Shown here: piece by piece, positions 1-11,202 of the stretch
Layout of the letters: every line of letters begins with the position of its first letter
Position numbering within the stretch: position 1 is the stretch's first letter
Assembly (NCBI RefSeq): GCF_030272615.1
Contig: NW_026729277.1
Coordinates: 54,001 to 118,000, forward strand
From: Cryptomeria japonica
Lineage: Eukaryota > Streptophyta > Pinopsida > Cupressales > Cupressaceae
DNA: 64,000 bases
Reading direction: 5' to 3'
Position numbers and translations under genes: made by a program
Notes under the pieces: generated by a model
What the model was told of the DNA's origin: nothing
The model's database searches: none
Seen by the model: only the letters and a program-made list of their open reading frames with translations

Positions 1-511
1 GGGTCTAAGCTAGGGGACAAAATTATGGACGGGATTACTATTTTAACCTAGTTGTTTTTCCATTTTGGAAATGTAAATGTCAAAAATGGGCACCATGTGG
101 CATGGTGGTTAAGCCCATGGTTTTGTAAAACCACAAGTGGTTTCTAGGTTGTAAAATCACTATAAAAGGAGAGCTTGGGGAGGAGTTTGATAATTGAGTT
201 TTTGCATGACTGGATGCTAGAAGGAGTCTCTCTGAGTTCGAGTTGTGGTGATGTGCTCCTGTAAGAACTTGCATTGCAAGTGTATTGTAATCAGCTTGAT
301 TTGATAATACATTTTGTGAGTTTTGGAGGGTGGGGTTTTTCTCCTAGAAGGGTTTCCCCACGGTAATCACTGTGTTATGTGTTCATTGCTATTTTGTTTA
401 TGCTTTATTGTGCATTTCTTGATATCTTAGTAATATTTAAGTTGAAAGTTGCATAACTGTCCTCTCAAGATTAGCATAGGAAGCATTTCCGCACACCTTT
501 TCTTCCTTACA
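1..511 (+). repeat. Copia-1 5' LTR (partial)
   Basis: Corresponds base for base to 4942-5452. It carries a TATA box (TATAAAAG, 161-168), which should drive the element's transcript, and ends in CTTCCTTACA at 511 directly before the primer site. The first 188 bp of the LTR are outside the window. Confidence 0.93.
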
Positions 512-513
512 AG

Positions 514-526
514 TGGTATCAGAGCC
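514..526 (+). other. Copia-1 primer binding site
   Basis: TGGTATCAGAGCC, two bases after the LTR end, is complementary to the 3' end of plant initiator-Met tRNA, the usual minus-strand primer of plant copia and gypsy elements. Confidence 0.93.
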
Positions 527-633
527 TGGCCAGTTTTGGTTCTATTTGTTGAGTACGGGGTTTTTTGAGCTAATCAAGATTTGAGTGGAAGCTTGTGCAA
601 AGTTTTTCATTTTTGTGTTGCAGGATTGAAAAG

Positions 634-3600
634 ATGACAAGCATTTTAGGGAGGATTGATGTAGAGAAGTTTTCTAGCACAAACTTTGAGATGTGGAAGC
701 TGAAGATAGAAGATTTGTTGATTGATCAAGATCTACGGGATGCGATTGATGAGAATAAGCATAGGCCCACAGATCTGACTTTAGCCGCACAATATGATGT
801 GACTAATAGAAAAGCTAAAGGTCTCATCAGATTGTGTCTTGCAGACTCCATTCTGATAAATGTCCATGAAGAATCTACTGTAAAGAAGCTTTGGAAGAAG
901 CTAAGTGAGATCTACCCAGCGAAATCACTTGTGAACAAGATCTTCTTAAGGAAGAAATTGTATTCTTTGAGAATGGAAGAAGGTGGACGAATTTCTGAGC
1001 ATCTGGAAAGCTTTAATATGTTGGTAACTCAGTTGACCTTTGTTGGGGTGCTAATGGATGAAGAAGAAAGATGTCAAATCTTGCTATGTTCATTGCCAGA
1101 CTCATGGGACAACCTTGTGATGGCCATAGGGAGCACTGCAGTCATCTTGAAGATGGAGGATGTTGTTGGTTCTCTACTTTCTGAGGAGATGAGAAGGAAG
1201 GTTTCTCTAAATGCCAAAGAGGCTCTGAGTGTTCGAGGAAGACCAAAAGAAAGAGGCAAGAATGAAAAGCAGAATGGCCGTTCTAAGTCCAAGAATAAGG
1301 GGAGATCAAAATCTCCTGGTAAGTCCAAGGTAATTTGCTGGAATTGTGGAAAGCCCAGACATTTCCGAAAGGGCTATAAAGAAGAAAAGAAGAAAAAGAA
1401 GAAGAAGCAAGATTCTGATTCTGAGTCCGAGAAGGAAGATGGAGATGCTTTCATCGCAGCCTTGGCCACTCGTGCAAGTGACAATGCATGGTTAATAGAC
1501 TCAGGGGCATCTTTCCACAAGACTCCTAATAGAAACTAGTTTAGTAAGTATGAAAATTTTGATGGTGGTAAGGTGTATTTGGGTGATAACTCAATACTTG
1601 ATATTGTTGGTCATGGAAGTATTCGTGTGAAATTTTCTGATGGTAGAATTAGAAGATTTGATGGTGTCTTGCATATCTTGGGACTAGCAAGGAATTTGTT
1701 ATCTGTTAGCAAGCTAATAGATGCGAGTGTGCATGTACAGTTTTCTAAAGCAGGTGTGAAAATGGTAAGAGGTGCTATGGTGATAGCAAGAGGAAGCAGA
1801 TTGGGTACACTGTACTAGCTTGATGCATGCACAGTTGAGTACAATAGTACTTCTGATAAGATTGTGAAAAAGACTACTCAGTTGGAAAAGGAGAGGGTTT
1901 CTCTTTCAACAGATGGTCATGGTTTTTGGGTACCCAAGGGTGCTCTGTCTACCAAATCAAAGTTGCCTGCAGAGAAGACCATGTTATGGCACTAGAGACT
2001 TGGCCACATAGGTGAGAAGGGTCTACGGACCTTGAAAAATAAGAACCTTTTTGATGGGTTGAATGATTGCAATCTTGAATTTGATTTTTGTGAGCATTGC
2101 ATCTATGGTAAACAAAACCGCATTCAGTTTTACTCGAGTTCTCCTAAGTCTTCATGTATTTTGGATCTAATCCATTCGGATGTATTTGGTCTAGTTGATG
2201 TTCCTTCTATTGGTAGATCAATTTATTATGTTTCTTTCATTGATGATTTCAGTAGAAGAACATGGGTTTATTTTCTTAGGAGTAAAACTGAAGTTTTCAT
2301 TCGTTTCAAAGAATTTAAAGCAATGGTTGAGTTGCAGATTGGAAAGAAAATAAAATGTTTGAGAATTGATAATGGTGGTGAATTTTGCTCCGATGATTTT
2401 GAAACATTTTGTAAAGATTGTGGTATTAAAAGAGAGAAGACAACTCCGTAATCTCCACAACAGAATGGAGTTGCAGAAAGAATGAACAGAACCTTGATGG
2501 AGAAGGCTAGGAGTATGCTGAGTGGAGCTGGACTAGAACAAAAGTTCTGGGCTGAAGCTGTAGCCACTACCTGCTACCTGATAAACAGGTCTCCTACATC
2601 AGCTCTTGTTGATAAGACACCAATGGAAGTGTAGTTGGGCCACAAGCCTTCACTTAGACATCTGAGAGTGTTCGGTTGCGAAGCATATGCTCATGTGCCA
2701 AAGGAAAAGCGAACAAAATTGGACAACAAAGCTGTTAAATGTATTTTCATTGGATACAATTATGGTGTAAAAGGATACAAGCTTTGGAATCCTGTTGAAC
2801 AAAAGGTATTTTATTCAAGAAGTGTTATTTTTAGAGAAACTAAGCCTTCTTCTGTTATAGTGCAGCCAGAACAAATAGAACAAAAGAAAGATGTGATTCA
2901 ACTACCTGCTACACTGGAGAAAGTTGAATTGAGGCCCTTAGAAAGACAAGAAGTCAAGGAGAGCTCTATGAGTTCTGAATCATCAGAGGAAGAAGAGGTA
3001 CCTGAAGCTGAACCTGAACTAGATCTTGCTCGAAGGTCTACTAGACAAAGGAAACCACCTGAAAGGTATGGGTATTCTCCTGATGATTGGAGATGCATAT
3101 TTGCATTGAATGCTAACATTGATGAACCGAGATATGTAGAAGAGGCTCTTGGTATGAATGATTTAGAGTCCTAGAAAATAGCCATGGATGAAGAAATGGC
3201 AGCTCTTAAGAGGAATGAAACATGGGACCTTGTACCATTGCCTGAAGGACGAAAGCCTGTTGGTTGTAAATGGGTGTTCAAGAAGAAGATGGGTTCAGAT
3301 GGAAGCATTGAGAAGTATAAAGCATGTTTGGTTGCAAAAGGTTACTCTCAGGTTGAGGGAGTAGATTATGGAGAGATTTTTTCTCTAGTAGCCAAAATGA
3401 CATCCATTAGATTTTTACTTTCTATTGCAGCAGCCTATGATCTAGAGATCGAGCAAATGGATGTGAAAATAGCTTTCCTTCATGGAGATTTGGAGGAAGA
3501 AATTTACATGACACAGCCAGAGCACTATGTGATGAAAGGTAAAAGTCATTTGATCTGTAAGTTGAAGAAATCCTTGTATGGTTTAAAACAGAGTCCTAGG

Positions 3601-4698
3601 ATGTGGTACCAAAAGTTTGATACATATGTGTTGAGTTTGGGATTTGTGCGATCTAAATCTGATCACTATATATATTTTAAATCTGATGGTGATCGTTTCT
3701 TGGTCATTGCCCTATATGTCGATGACATGTTGTTTATTGGCAAAGGAAAAGGTTTGATTACAGAGTTAAAATCTCAGCTCTTGATAAAGTTTGAAATGAA
3801 AGATCTTGGTGCAGCTAGGCACATTCTGGGAATGGAGATTGTAAGAGATAGACAAAACAGAAAGCTTTGGCTAGGTCAAAGCAAGTATGTTGGTACTATT
3901 TTGAAAAGATTCAATATGCAGGATTCAAGACCATTGAGTGTTCCTATTACAATGGGAACAAAGCTTTCTAGTTCACAGTGCCCTACATCCCCATTGGAGA
4001 TGGAAGAGATGAGTCGAGTACCATATCAGAGTGTTGTTGGAAGTTTGATGTATGCTATGGTTTGTACAAGACCAGACATTGCCCAAGCAGTGGGAGTTCT
4101 TTCTCGTTATATGTCTAATCCAGGAAGAGCACATTGGGATGCAGTAAAAAGAGTTTTCAGATACTTGAGGGGTACTTCGGAGTACTCGATATGTTTTCAT
4201 GGAATAGGAAATGAGCATTCCTTAGATATTCGAGGCTATGTGGATTTAGACTGGGCTGGTGATGTTGATAGAAGAAGATCCACCAGTGCATATGTGTTTA
4301 CATTATTTGGTGGTGCAATCAGTTGGATGAGCAAGCGATAGGCTGTGGTCGCTTTGTCCACTACTGAGGCAGAATATATGGCAGCTACTCATGCCTGTAA
4401 GGAAGCCATCAAGCTAAAGAGATTGTGTTCAGATATATAGTTTAAATAGGGTGCAGTGACAATTTACAGTGACAGTCAGAGTGCAATCTGCCTAGCGAAG
4501 AACCCTACTTTTCATGCCAGGACTAAGCACATTGATGTACAAAATTATTTTGTGAGAGATATGATTGAGGATGGCAAGGTGAAGCTGGAAAAGGTAGAAA
4601 CTTTGGTGAATGTTGCTGATGCATTAACTAAGCCCGTGAGCAGAGAGAAATTCAGATGGTGTTCAGAGTCTATGGGCCTCTCGGCCCCTAGCAATTAA
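634..4698 (+). pseudogene. Copia-1 gag-pol polyprotein, nine in-frame stops, no frameshift
   Basis: One reading frame (codons starting at positions = 1 mod 3) runs from ATG 634 to TAA at 4696. Gag starts MTSILGRIDVEKF; a zinc knuckle near 1339 has lost its last Cys (CWNCGKPRHFRKGY). Protease motif WLIDSGA lies just before 1510. Integrase has its zinc region near 2080 and the catalytic triad Asp2179, Asp2368, Glu2476 with exactly 35 residues between the last two (DD35E). Reverse transcriptase has YVDD at 3715-3726; RNase H ends with YSDSQSA and TKPVSREKF. Stops are at 1537, 1816, 1993, 2449 (TAA), 2632, 3172, 4339, 4438 and 4447; all but 2449 are TAG. The absence of indels over 4 kb means decay was by substitution only. 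Catalytic residues remain, but no polyprotein can be made. Confidence 0.93.
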
Positions 4699-4742
4699 GT
4701 CCATGATATTTTGGATCCCCTGACTCTTGCAAGGTGTTCGAC

Positions 4743-4753
4743 AAGTGGGAGAA
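4743..4753 (+). other. Copia-1 polypurine tract
   Basis: AAGTGGGAGAA directly precedes the TGTTGAG start of the 3' LTR, the expected position of the plus-strand primer. Confidence 0.88.
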
Positions 4754-5452
4754 TGTTGAGAAACATGTGTCTCAACCTTGCAGTCTTTTTCTGGAAAATT
4801 CCAGAATTTGTTTGAGGTAGTTTTCCATATGTTTATGCATTGGAAAATGGTTAATGAATTGTTAAAAATGAGTCTTGTCCATAGTAGAATATAGGTGGGC
4901 CATTTTTAGAGCCTTAATGACTCATTTTGTGACTTTTAAGAGGGTCTAGGCTAGGGGACAAAATTATGGACGGGATTACTATTTTAACCTAGTTTTTTTT
5001 CCATTTTGGAAATGTAAATGTCAAAAATGGGCACCATGTGGCATGGTGGTTAAGCCCATGGTTTTGTAAAACCACAAGTGGTTTCCAAGTTGTAAAATCA
5101 CTATAAAAGAAGAGCTTGGGGAGGAGTTTGATAATTGAGTTTTTGCAAGACTGGATGCTAGAAAGAGTCTCTCTTAGTTCGAGTTGTGGTGATGCGCTCC
5201 TGTAAGAACTTGCATTGCAAGTGTACTGTAATTAGCTTGATTTGATAATACATTGTGCGAGTTTTGGAGGGTGGGGTTTTTCTCCCATAAGGGTTTCCCC
5301 ACAGTAATCACTGTGTTATGTGTTCATTGCTATTTTGTTTATGCTTTATTGTGCATTTCTTGATATCTTAGTAATATTTAAGTTGAAAGTTGCATAACCA
5401 TCCTCTCAAGATTAGCGTAGGAAGCGTTTCTGCACACCTTTGCTTCCTTACA
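4754..5452 (+). repeat. Copia-1 3' LTR
   Basis: 699 bp, begins TGTTGAGAAACATG and ends CTTCCTTACA. TATA box at 5102-5109. It aligns without gaps to 1-511 over its last 511 bp. Confidence 0.93.
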
Positions 5453-6020
5453 TAAAAATGGATAGTGTCAGAATACAGTAAAACGGCTATCAAATTTTAG
5501 TTTCCATTAGATGAAAAGTTGAAGTAGAATGAGGGCAAAACAAAACGTAAGTGACAGGCAATGTTACAATGTTACAAAACGTAAACGGATTTTTGTCTAA
5601 CAGGCATGGTTCTTTTTGAAATTACACGTCTGCCCAGACGAAACGATTACAATTATAAATTATTACATTGATTAAATCGACTTTTTCCGTTCTTGTAATT
5701 GTGATTTATATCTTTCACACAGGTAAGACAACCGTAAATAAACATATTTAAAATTGAACAGACAAATAATTATTTTCTTTAATAAACGAAAGTCCATTTA
5801 AAAAGTGCGAGACGTGCTATGATTATTGTAATATAAATTTATTTATAGCATAACAATACAATAATAGATACATAACCGATAACAAAATCCACGAGTAAAT
5901 AGTTCATGTATTCCGTCATCTTTCTCATCAGCAAAACCAACATGTAGTAATACTACTATTGTTTGTTACAATCTAAACCACGCCTCATTTACTTATAGTC
6001 TATATATTCTCCTCGGACTT
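5453..6020 (-). other. PRP-A 3' flank and 3' UTR exon 2
   Basis: Minus-strand 3' end of PRP-A. After the 3' UTR intron the transcript would continue from 6025 downwards. AATAAA lies at 5843-5838 (TTTATT on +), a usable poly(A) signal. The part from 5456 on is homologous to the flanks of PRP-B (about 16100), PRP-C (about 32660) and PRP-D (about 62820). Otherwise AT-rich and non-coding. Confidence 0.6.
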
Positions 6021-6025
6021 GCTAT

Positions 6026-6113
6026 CTGCAACGAGAGAAAAAAGAAAACTTAGTGAATCAATCATTTAAGAGATGAAAATGTAAAATGAGTTGAAACGGA
6101 ATTGTGAACTTAC
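6026..6113 (-). other. PRP-A 3' UTR intron
   Basis: On the minus strand GTAAGTTCAC (donor at 6113) to a T-rich stretch and TTGCAG (acceptor at 6026), 88 nt. The donor lies 7 nt after the original stop codon at 6121-6123. The same intron at the same place occurs in PRP-B and PRP-C, which supports it as real. Lying within about 50 nt of the stop, it should not trigger nonsense-mediated decay. Confidence 0.7.
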
Positions 6114-6120
6114 AAAATGT

Positions 6121-6574
6121 CTAATAAGTAGGAAGAGGTGGAGGAGAGCTATGCATGGGAGGAGGATTGTAGTGTCCATGCTTTGGTGGGGGGTTTATTA
6201 CTGGCTTGGGAGGAGATTTCTTCAAGGGAGGATGCGCTTCACCAGGGCCATTGAATATAGGGGTACCTGGCTTGTGATAGAGAGGAGCATTACCAGGAGA
6301 GAAGGATGGGGGTTTGTGGAAAGGTTGCGGCTTTGGAATAAGGGGAGAAGGATGGGGCGTCATGCATAGGAGGCTTCTTCTCGAATGAGGGCTTCTGAAT
6401 TAAGGGAGAAGGGAAGTGCGGTTGCGGGCTTTGTAGTGGCGGTGGGAGCGTAGGTGGGTGAGCTCCTGGTAATGGCTTTCCATTGTGGCGGAAGAAAGGA
6501 ATTGGCCTCTCCGATAAACACACCGACACAAATGCCAGCAAGATGATAGGTAAAAGGGAACGATGAAGAGCCAT
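6121..6574 (-). pseudogene. PRP-A: proline/histidine-rich secreted protein, frameshifted copy
   Basis: The start at 6574 (MALHRS) is conserved in all three paralogs and follows a TATA box at 6621-6630. The first 21 or so residues form a signal peptide (MALHRSLLPIILLAFVSVCLS, cleavage before ERP). The mature part is rich in Pro, His and Lys with blocks such as PPTLPPPLQSPQP and is probably exported to the cell wall. After KKPPMHDA near 6360 the frame breaks: relative to PRP-C, 32 nt are missing between two GGGCG repeats. Translation then runs 21 aberrant residues to a stop at 6290 (94 residues in all), while the original frame continues to 6121 and ends HGHYNPPPMHSSPPPLPTY. It may still be transcribed. 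No eight-cysteine domain is present, so it is not a hybrid PRP. Confidence 0.8.
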
Positions 6575-6620
6575 TGCGATTGTTGTTGGTGGTGAGATGA
6601 AATGGTGCGAGGGTTGAAGA

Positions 6621-6630
6621 GTATTTATAC
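6621..6630 (-). promoter_or_regulatory. PRP-A TATA box
   Basis: GTATAAATAC on the minus strand, about 50 nt upstream of the start codon and identical in all three PRP copies. It implies a very short 5' UTR. Confidence 0.8.
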
Positions 6631-6723
6631 ACAACCAGGTGAAGGCGAGCGCACTAGAAACTTCCAATTCACACTGCTCCACTGCAAAGACAACAAATAA
6701 ATAAAAAAGAAGACTGATGGTTA

Positions 6724-6731
6724 TACGTGGC
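6724..6731 (-). promoter_or_regulatory. ACGT-core (G-box/ABRE-like) element upstream of PRP-A
   Basis: GCCACGTA on the minus strand, about 95 nt upstream of the TATA box. ACGTGG at the matching place in PRP-B and PRP-C argues for selection. ACGTGGC is the core bound by bZIP factors in ABA or stress responses; the regulator here is inference. Confidence 0.45.
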
Positions 6732-8839
6732 GTAAATAACAGAAAAGTCAAGATTTGCGTGTCGGAGATTTCCGCAAGTCGACTTGTTTTCTACGCCTCT
6801 ACGAAATTTTAGTGCGTTCATCAGGCATAATTTCGGAGTTGGAATAACAATTCGGCGATTCACACAGTAAAAAAGTTTTGGCACTTTGAAGCATTAGCGT
6901 CTCCGTTTTAGAAGGCGAAGGACGGCTCACATGTGAAGGCAAACCACAGAAAGTGAGGCGGAGGGATATTCAACGTTTAGCCGTAAGAATACAAATGGGC
7001 CGGATCCGACTTGAACGCTACGTTGTTCTAAAGTCTTGCCTTTAGCTTGTAGTTTTGGATTAGAATATTATGTTGATTTTATGTTTTTGTTTAAGAGAAG
7101 TGGGAAAGGGTTCTAATCTATACAGATCAGTATTTAAAACATTTAATCATAAAACATTTATGATTTTCTTTTGAAATTGAGGAGTCTTGATCAAAGCATT
7201 GGAAAATAATGAAGCAGTCTGGAGAGTAAAAGACAACAAAAAACAATAGAGCACCTAGAACGAAAACAGTCTAAGAGACTAAAGGAACACTAGCCAAATA
7301 GCTCCAACTATCCAATCGTCCTCCAACAGGAGCATGTTGTTGTTCTTTTGTGACTTTTTCCTACCAGTATCTTTCATTGCAGTGCCCTTTCTTTTCTTCT
7401 TCCTCTCTTTTTATATATATATATATATATATACACATATTTATTTCTTTATATTTTGATATTTGATGAATTAATAATATTTATAAATATTCTTACATCA
7501 TCACTAGTATGTCATAATTGGACATGTTTTTCTATGTTAACCCTAAAAAATATATATCAATAATAAGACGTGTCAGTCTTGTTTCTTGCAAATGCTCTTA
7601 TGAATACTTCCACAAAACTCAATTCCTTTTAATGCACCACTTGAAATGTGCAATGGAAATTTTATTTCAAAAGAAAGAGATTCTTTATTGCATTAGAATA
7701 TAATTTAAATATCTTTAAATACAATGAAATAGCAACACAATGTGTGAATTTGTGTTTGGTTGATCCTAACAGAGAAGGATAAAGTTGGGAAAGAAATCAA
7801 ATTTGAATTAAAAAGTTTTAATTACGCAGGGATGAATTTTTTAACATGGACTTGTCTTTGTGTTTACAAAATTATCGCTCCCTAATTCAATTTTTTTTAG
7901 GTTTTTATCCGTACAATGTTTCAATTATTTATGTTTCCTTGCACATTTACAATCTTTTTTGTAATGTTACCTCTATACTGTAAAAGCACACTTTATTTCT
8001 TTTGATAAAGTTTCAAAAAAAAATTACAACATTGTAATTATTACAAAGTTACCATGAGATCCTGAAGGAAATAATTAGTGCTAAGTTTTTAGACATTTCA
8101 CATATTTCAATAACTATATTGTAATTTTTTCTTTAAAGTTAAAACTAGAACCCTTTCATAGTTTCTAAACTTCTAAACTTCCATTTCCATTTCTGCTTCT
8201 GCTATTGTTCATCTAATCCATGCATGTTATCTAAGCGGGCATCTGTTTCTGCTTAAGTAGAAGGAAAAAATAGCGGGCATGTTTACTAATCATTTAGCGA
8301 TGTAAATGCAAAGGGGCTACAACACTAGAAACTTATTCTAATATACCGACTTGATCAGCTTTGTCAGCAAAGATTTCACATGGAGAAACATTTGACCATC
8401 CATTAAACAATTAGTTACATAAAAACTACACTCTTGGAACTTGCTCCATTTGATCAAAATAAAATAATAATAAAAATTAAAAAATTGAAAAGAGAGAAGA
8501 CAAATGGTGATTGTTTGAACAAAGGTTTTAAGACGTTCAATTTTTTTTGACTCGGCGTATATATTTTTTCCCATTCTATAAGTTTTCTTTAAAACATTTT
8601 AAGTAAGAAATTCCATAATTTTCTAAGCAATTTATTTGAAAATGATGGTATATTTAAATAAATTAAATGTATATGTAGAATCATTTTAATTTATTTATAT
8701 TTTTAATTTAAAATATTATTTTTTATTTATTTGATAGATATTTTATTTACTAAAAAACTATTTTATAATTTTTTTTTAATATATGTTTATTGTTTTCTCA
8801 TTTTATATAGATATATATGATATAACAATCCATGTTTTA
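6732..8839. other. PRP-A distal promoter and AT-rich spacer
   Basis: 6732-7030 is the upstream flank shared with PRP-C (33940-34245), ending in the GGGCCGGATCCGACTTGAACGCT block. A (TA)n microsatellite lies near 7412-7432. 7380-7740 is homologous to 56600-56970 (shared ATGCACCACTTGAAATGTGC). From 7740 to 8839 I see only AT-rich DNA without genes. Confidence 0.6.
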
Positions 8840-9003
8840 CGAGGATGACCCCACAACACAGTGGTTAGTTGTGAGCCTCCTACATGAGAGGTCTTTGGTT
8901 CGAGTCTGCGTGAGGCTCATGTGCCCCACACATAGGCAATGGAGAGATAAGGTGATGCCTAAGTGTGGAAGACAAGATGACACAAGGAGATATAAGGGTG
9001 TTA
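8840..9003 (+). mobile_element. tRNA-derived SINE-like sequence
   Basis: A Pol III type 2 promoter is visible: box A-like CAACACAGTGG at 8854-8864 (9 of 11 consensus positions) and a perfect box B, GGTTCGAGTC, at 8897-8906, 32 nt apart. The sequence around them is not a foldable tRNA gene (no acceptor stem), and a non-tRNA body follows. It adjoins the NA-1 insertion at 9004; any continuation would be after 14300. Boundaries are uncertain. Confidence 0.5.
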
Positions 9004-9407
9004 TGTTGTTCCCTCTGGCATGTGTTGGCATTAATGTCAAAGTTGGTATAGATTGCATATGGTAACTCTTTAATGGTTCAAATATATGTCTTCTTCATCT
9101 CAGGTATATGGCTTAAATGCAATGAGCATCTTTTCTTGTGTCTCTATTATGTGATGTCTAGTATATCTTATTTTGTAGTAGGCATTGATGTCCTATGTTG
9201 TTATCAATAACAAGTGTTTAATAACTTGTTAATATCTTATTATATTTTAATAATATAGGTCATTGCATGTCTAATACTTATAAGGTTTATTAGACTTCAT
9301 GTGGTAAGATGTGTTTAAATGAATTTCTATGCATAAGATGTTTGACATTTGTTTTATAATCCAAGTGAATTTGTAAATTGGAATATATGAGAACAATGGT
9401 TATTTCA
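9004..9407 (+). repeat. NA-1 left LTR (internally deleted)
   Basis: 9004-9389 aligns to 12037-12446, including the block TAATATAGGTCATTGCATGTC. After 9389 the match stops. ATTGGTATTAAGATC at 9410-9424 resembles a decayed tRNA-iMet primer site, which would place the LTR end near 9407, but the LTR tail that should precede it is missing. Confidence 0.65.
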
Positions 9408-11182
9408 TGATTGGTATTAAGATCATATCTTAGGGAGTTTATAAAATTGTAATAATGTCAAGTTGAAGAACAATGGAACACATTGTTGCGTATGGTAAAG
9501 CAAAGTTACAATTGAAGTTTTTATTTTGATCAACTGATAACCTATTGGAGTTTGTCTATAGATATAGTGACATAGATTATGTCAATCATCAGTTGATAAA
9601 AACTTTAGGTCTCAATGAACAACTTAGACAGTGATGTATGAAGAAGACATAACAACAATGATAGTATGCTTTGATAACTAATGACTTCTTGAGTGCAATT
9701 GTAAGTGAGATGAAGACACAATTTTTGTTCACAATGAATAGTTAATGGCTTATCTTGGTTTCATTATTTTCTTGTAGTCACTATTGGTTTTTAGACTGAT
9801 TGGTATAAATTTTTGTGATGCAGAGATTTCTTACTTTTTCATCCAATTGTTGTCTTTCAAGCACATTCCTTGATGAAATACAAGGTTCTATTTTTTGATC
9901 CTTGTTTAGTAATAAGTGTGGATATGATAAAGTTGCATGATAGTCTATCAAGTCATCTTTTCTATTACAGTGAAGTTGAATTGTGACAAAGAACTAATAG
10001 AATATTCTGGTTTGACAAAGATTTGTCACAAGAGACAGTAAGTCCACGAAAAATATTGCAAACGTTAACATGATTGTTTTGAAAATGTTGAAATTATTTT
10101 TTTTAGGACTATGATGAAAATATTCATTTGTCTTTTAAGGTAGTCAAGGACAAAGATAATACTATTTTTGGACAAGTTATTTCAATAGTATTATTTATTT
10201 CAGATCTTCTTATCAACTCTTGACAATGGCATAAAGAATCAGATATCTTTAACATCTTTGCTAGTGGTATTTATAATGCAAACTGATGAGAATTTTATGG
10301 TAGACTCAACAATGCTAAATATTTAAAGAAGATTGTTGAGTCCTACATATGATAGTTCACAGTTTGATGTATCAAGAGTGATATAGGCGACATTTAATTG
10401 GTTTCTCAGATGTATATGATACTAGATTGGTTTCTTAGGTTGGTACATGATATACATTAATGGTATACCTTGTCCTACCATTGTTAGGATTGGAAAATTT
10501 CATTGTTGATCATTAAATAGGTATCTTTGACATATGCTAGGAACATGAACATGCATATTTTGGTTATTATACAGGTATTAACTCTGATTGGCAGTAGTAT
10601 AGGTTCATAGGAGTATGCATTATTATTGGCATTGACTCAGTAATTCTATGAATTGATGATTTATCATCCTCTCTTTGATAAGTCGTTGATCTTTTATTAC
10701 ACACGAGATAACTAAAGTCGATAGTAACTTGAAAATACGTAAGGTTAATAATTTGATAGATCAAGTGTGTTGCTAGGATAATAACCTTGATTTTTCTGGT
10801 TCTTAGTACATTGGAAATTACAAAAGTATTTGACAACATTTAATTAAATCAGGTTACAATTTTTTTGTGTAGATCATCTCTTTAGGGGAGCCTTCTATGA
10901 ATTTTCTATATCCCTGTTTTCAGCTTGGTAGTGCTTGCATTATTGACTTTTGTGATGGATCTATGATGCATGATTATATGTTTTATATTTATGTACCATA
11001 CATTATTGCATCTCTTCCTGGTATCTATCCTTTGGTATTATTGTCAAAAGGGGGAGAAGTGAACATTATCAATGTTTTTTTTTTGGTTGAACAGTGATTG
11101 TTGAGTCGTCATTTTATTCTGGTTGACCAGTGATTTTGATGATACTACATTTACAAAGATACACAATGATTGTTTTTGAATA
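9408..11182. other. NA-1 interior, no coding
   Basis: AT-rich DNA with no recognisable gag, pol or other domain in any frame. A second polypurine-like stretch, CAAAAGGGGGAGAAG, lies at 11045-11059, about 1 kb before the tract used at the 3' LTR. Confidence 0.5.
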
Positions 11183-11202
11183 GTGATAGTGATATTTTGT
11201 TT

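Larger units (their letters stand above)
1..5452 (+). mobile_element. Copia-1: Ty1/copia LTR retrotransposon, 5' end outside window
   Basis: A copia element read on the + strand: partial 5' LTR (1-511), tRNA-iMet primer site, one gag-pol frame, polypurine tract and complete 3' LTR (4754-5452, 699 bp). Domain order gag, protease, integrase, reverse transcriptase, RNase H is diagnostic of Ty1/copia; the gag start and integrase resemble the Tnt1/Tork type, a tentative assignment. The two LTRs align over 511 bp without gaps and differ at about 22 sites (16 transitions, 6 transversions, hand count), so the insertion is not recent. It landed in the 3' flank of PRP-A: the DNA resuming at 5453 matches the PRP-C and PRP-D flanks. 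The target duplication would be TAAAA at 5453-5457, but its partner lies outside the window. Confidence 0.95.

Noticed and set aside
634-4698. Programmed readthrough or recoding of TAG in the retroelements
   Set aside because: Too many TAGs spread over all domains, mixed with TAA and TGA, at codons where single C-to-T or G-to-A changes from Gln, Trp or Arg explain them.
6290-6751. Longer N-terminal extension of PRP-A (and likewise at 33984 for PRP-C)
   Set aside because: The extended frame runs through the conserved TATA box, so it cannot be transcribed from that promoter; the conserved MALH start with its signal peptide is preferred.
8854-8906. tRNA gene
   Set aside because: Boxes A and B are present, but no acceptor or anticodon stems can be formed.
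8832-9065. 77-residue plus-strand ORF
   Set aside because: It lies across the SINE-like Pol III promoter and the NA-1 boundary; no protein features.
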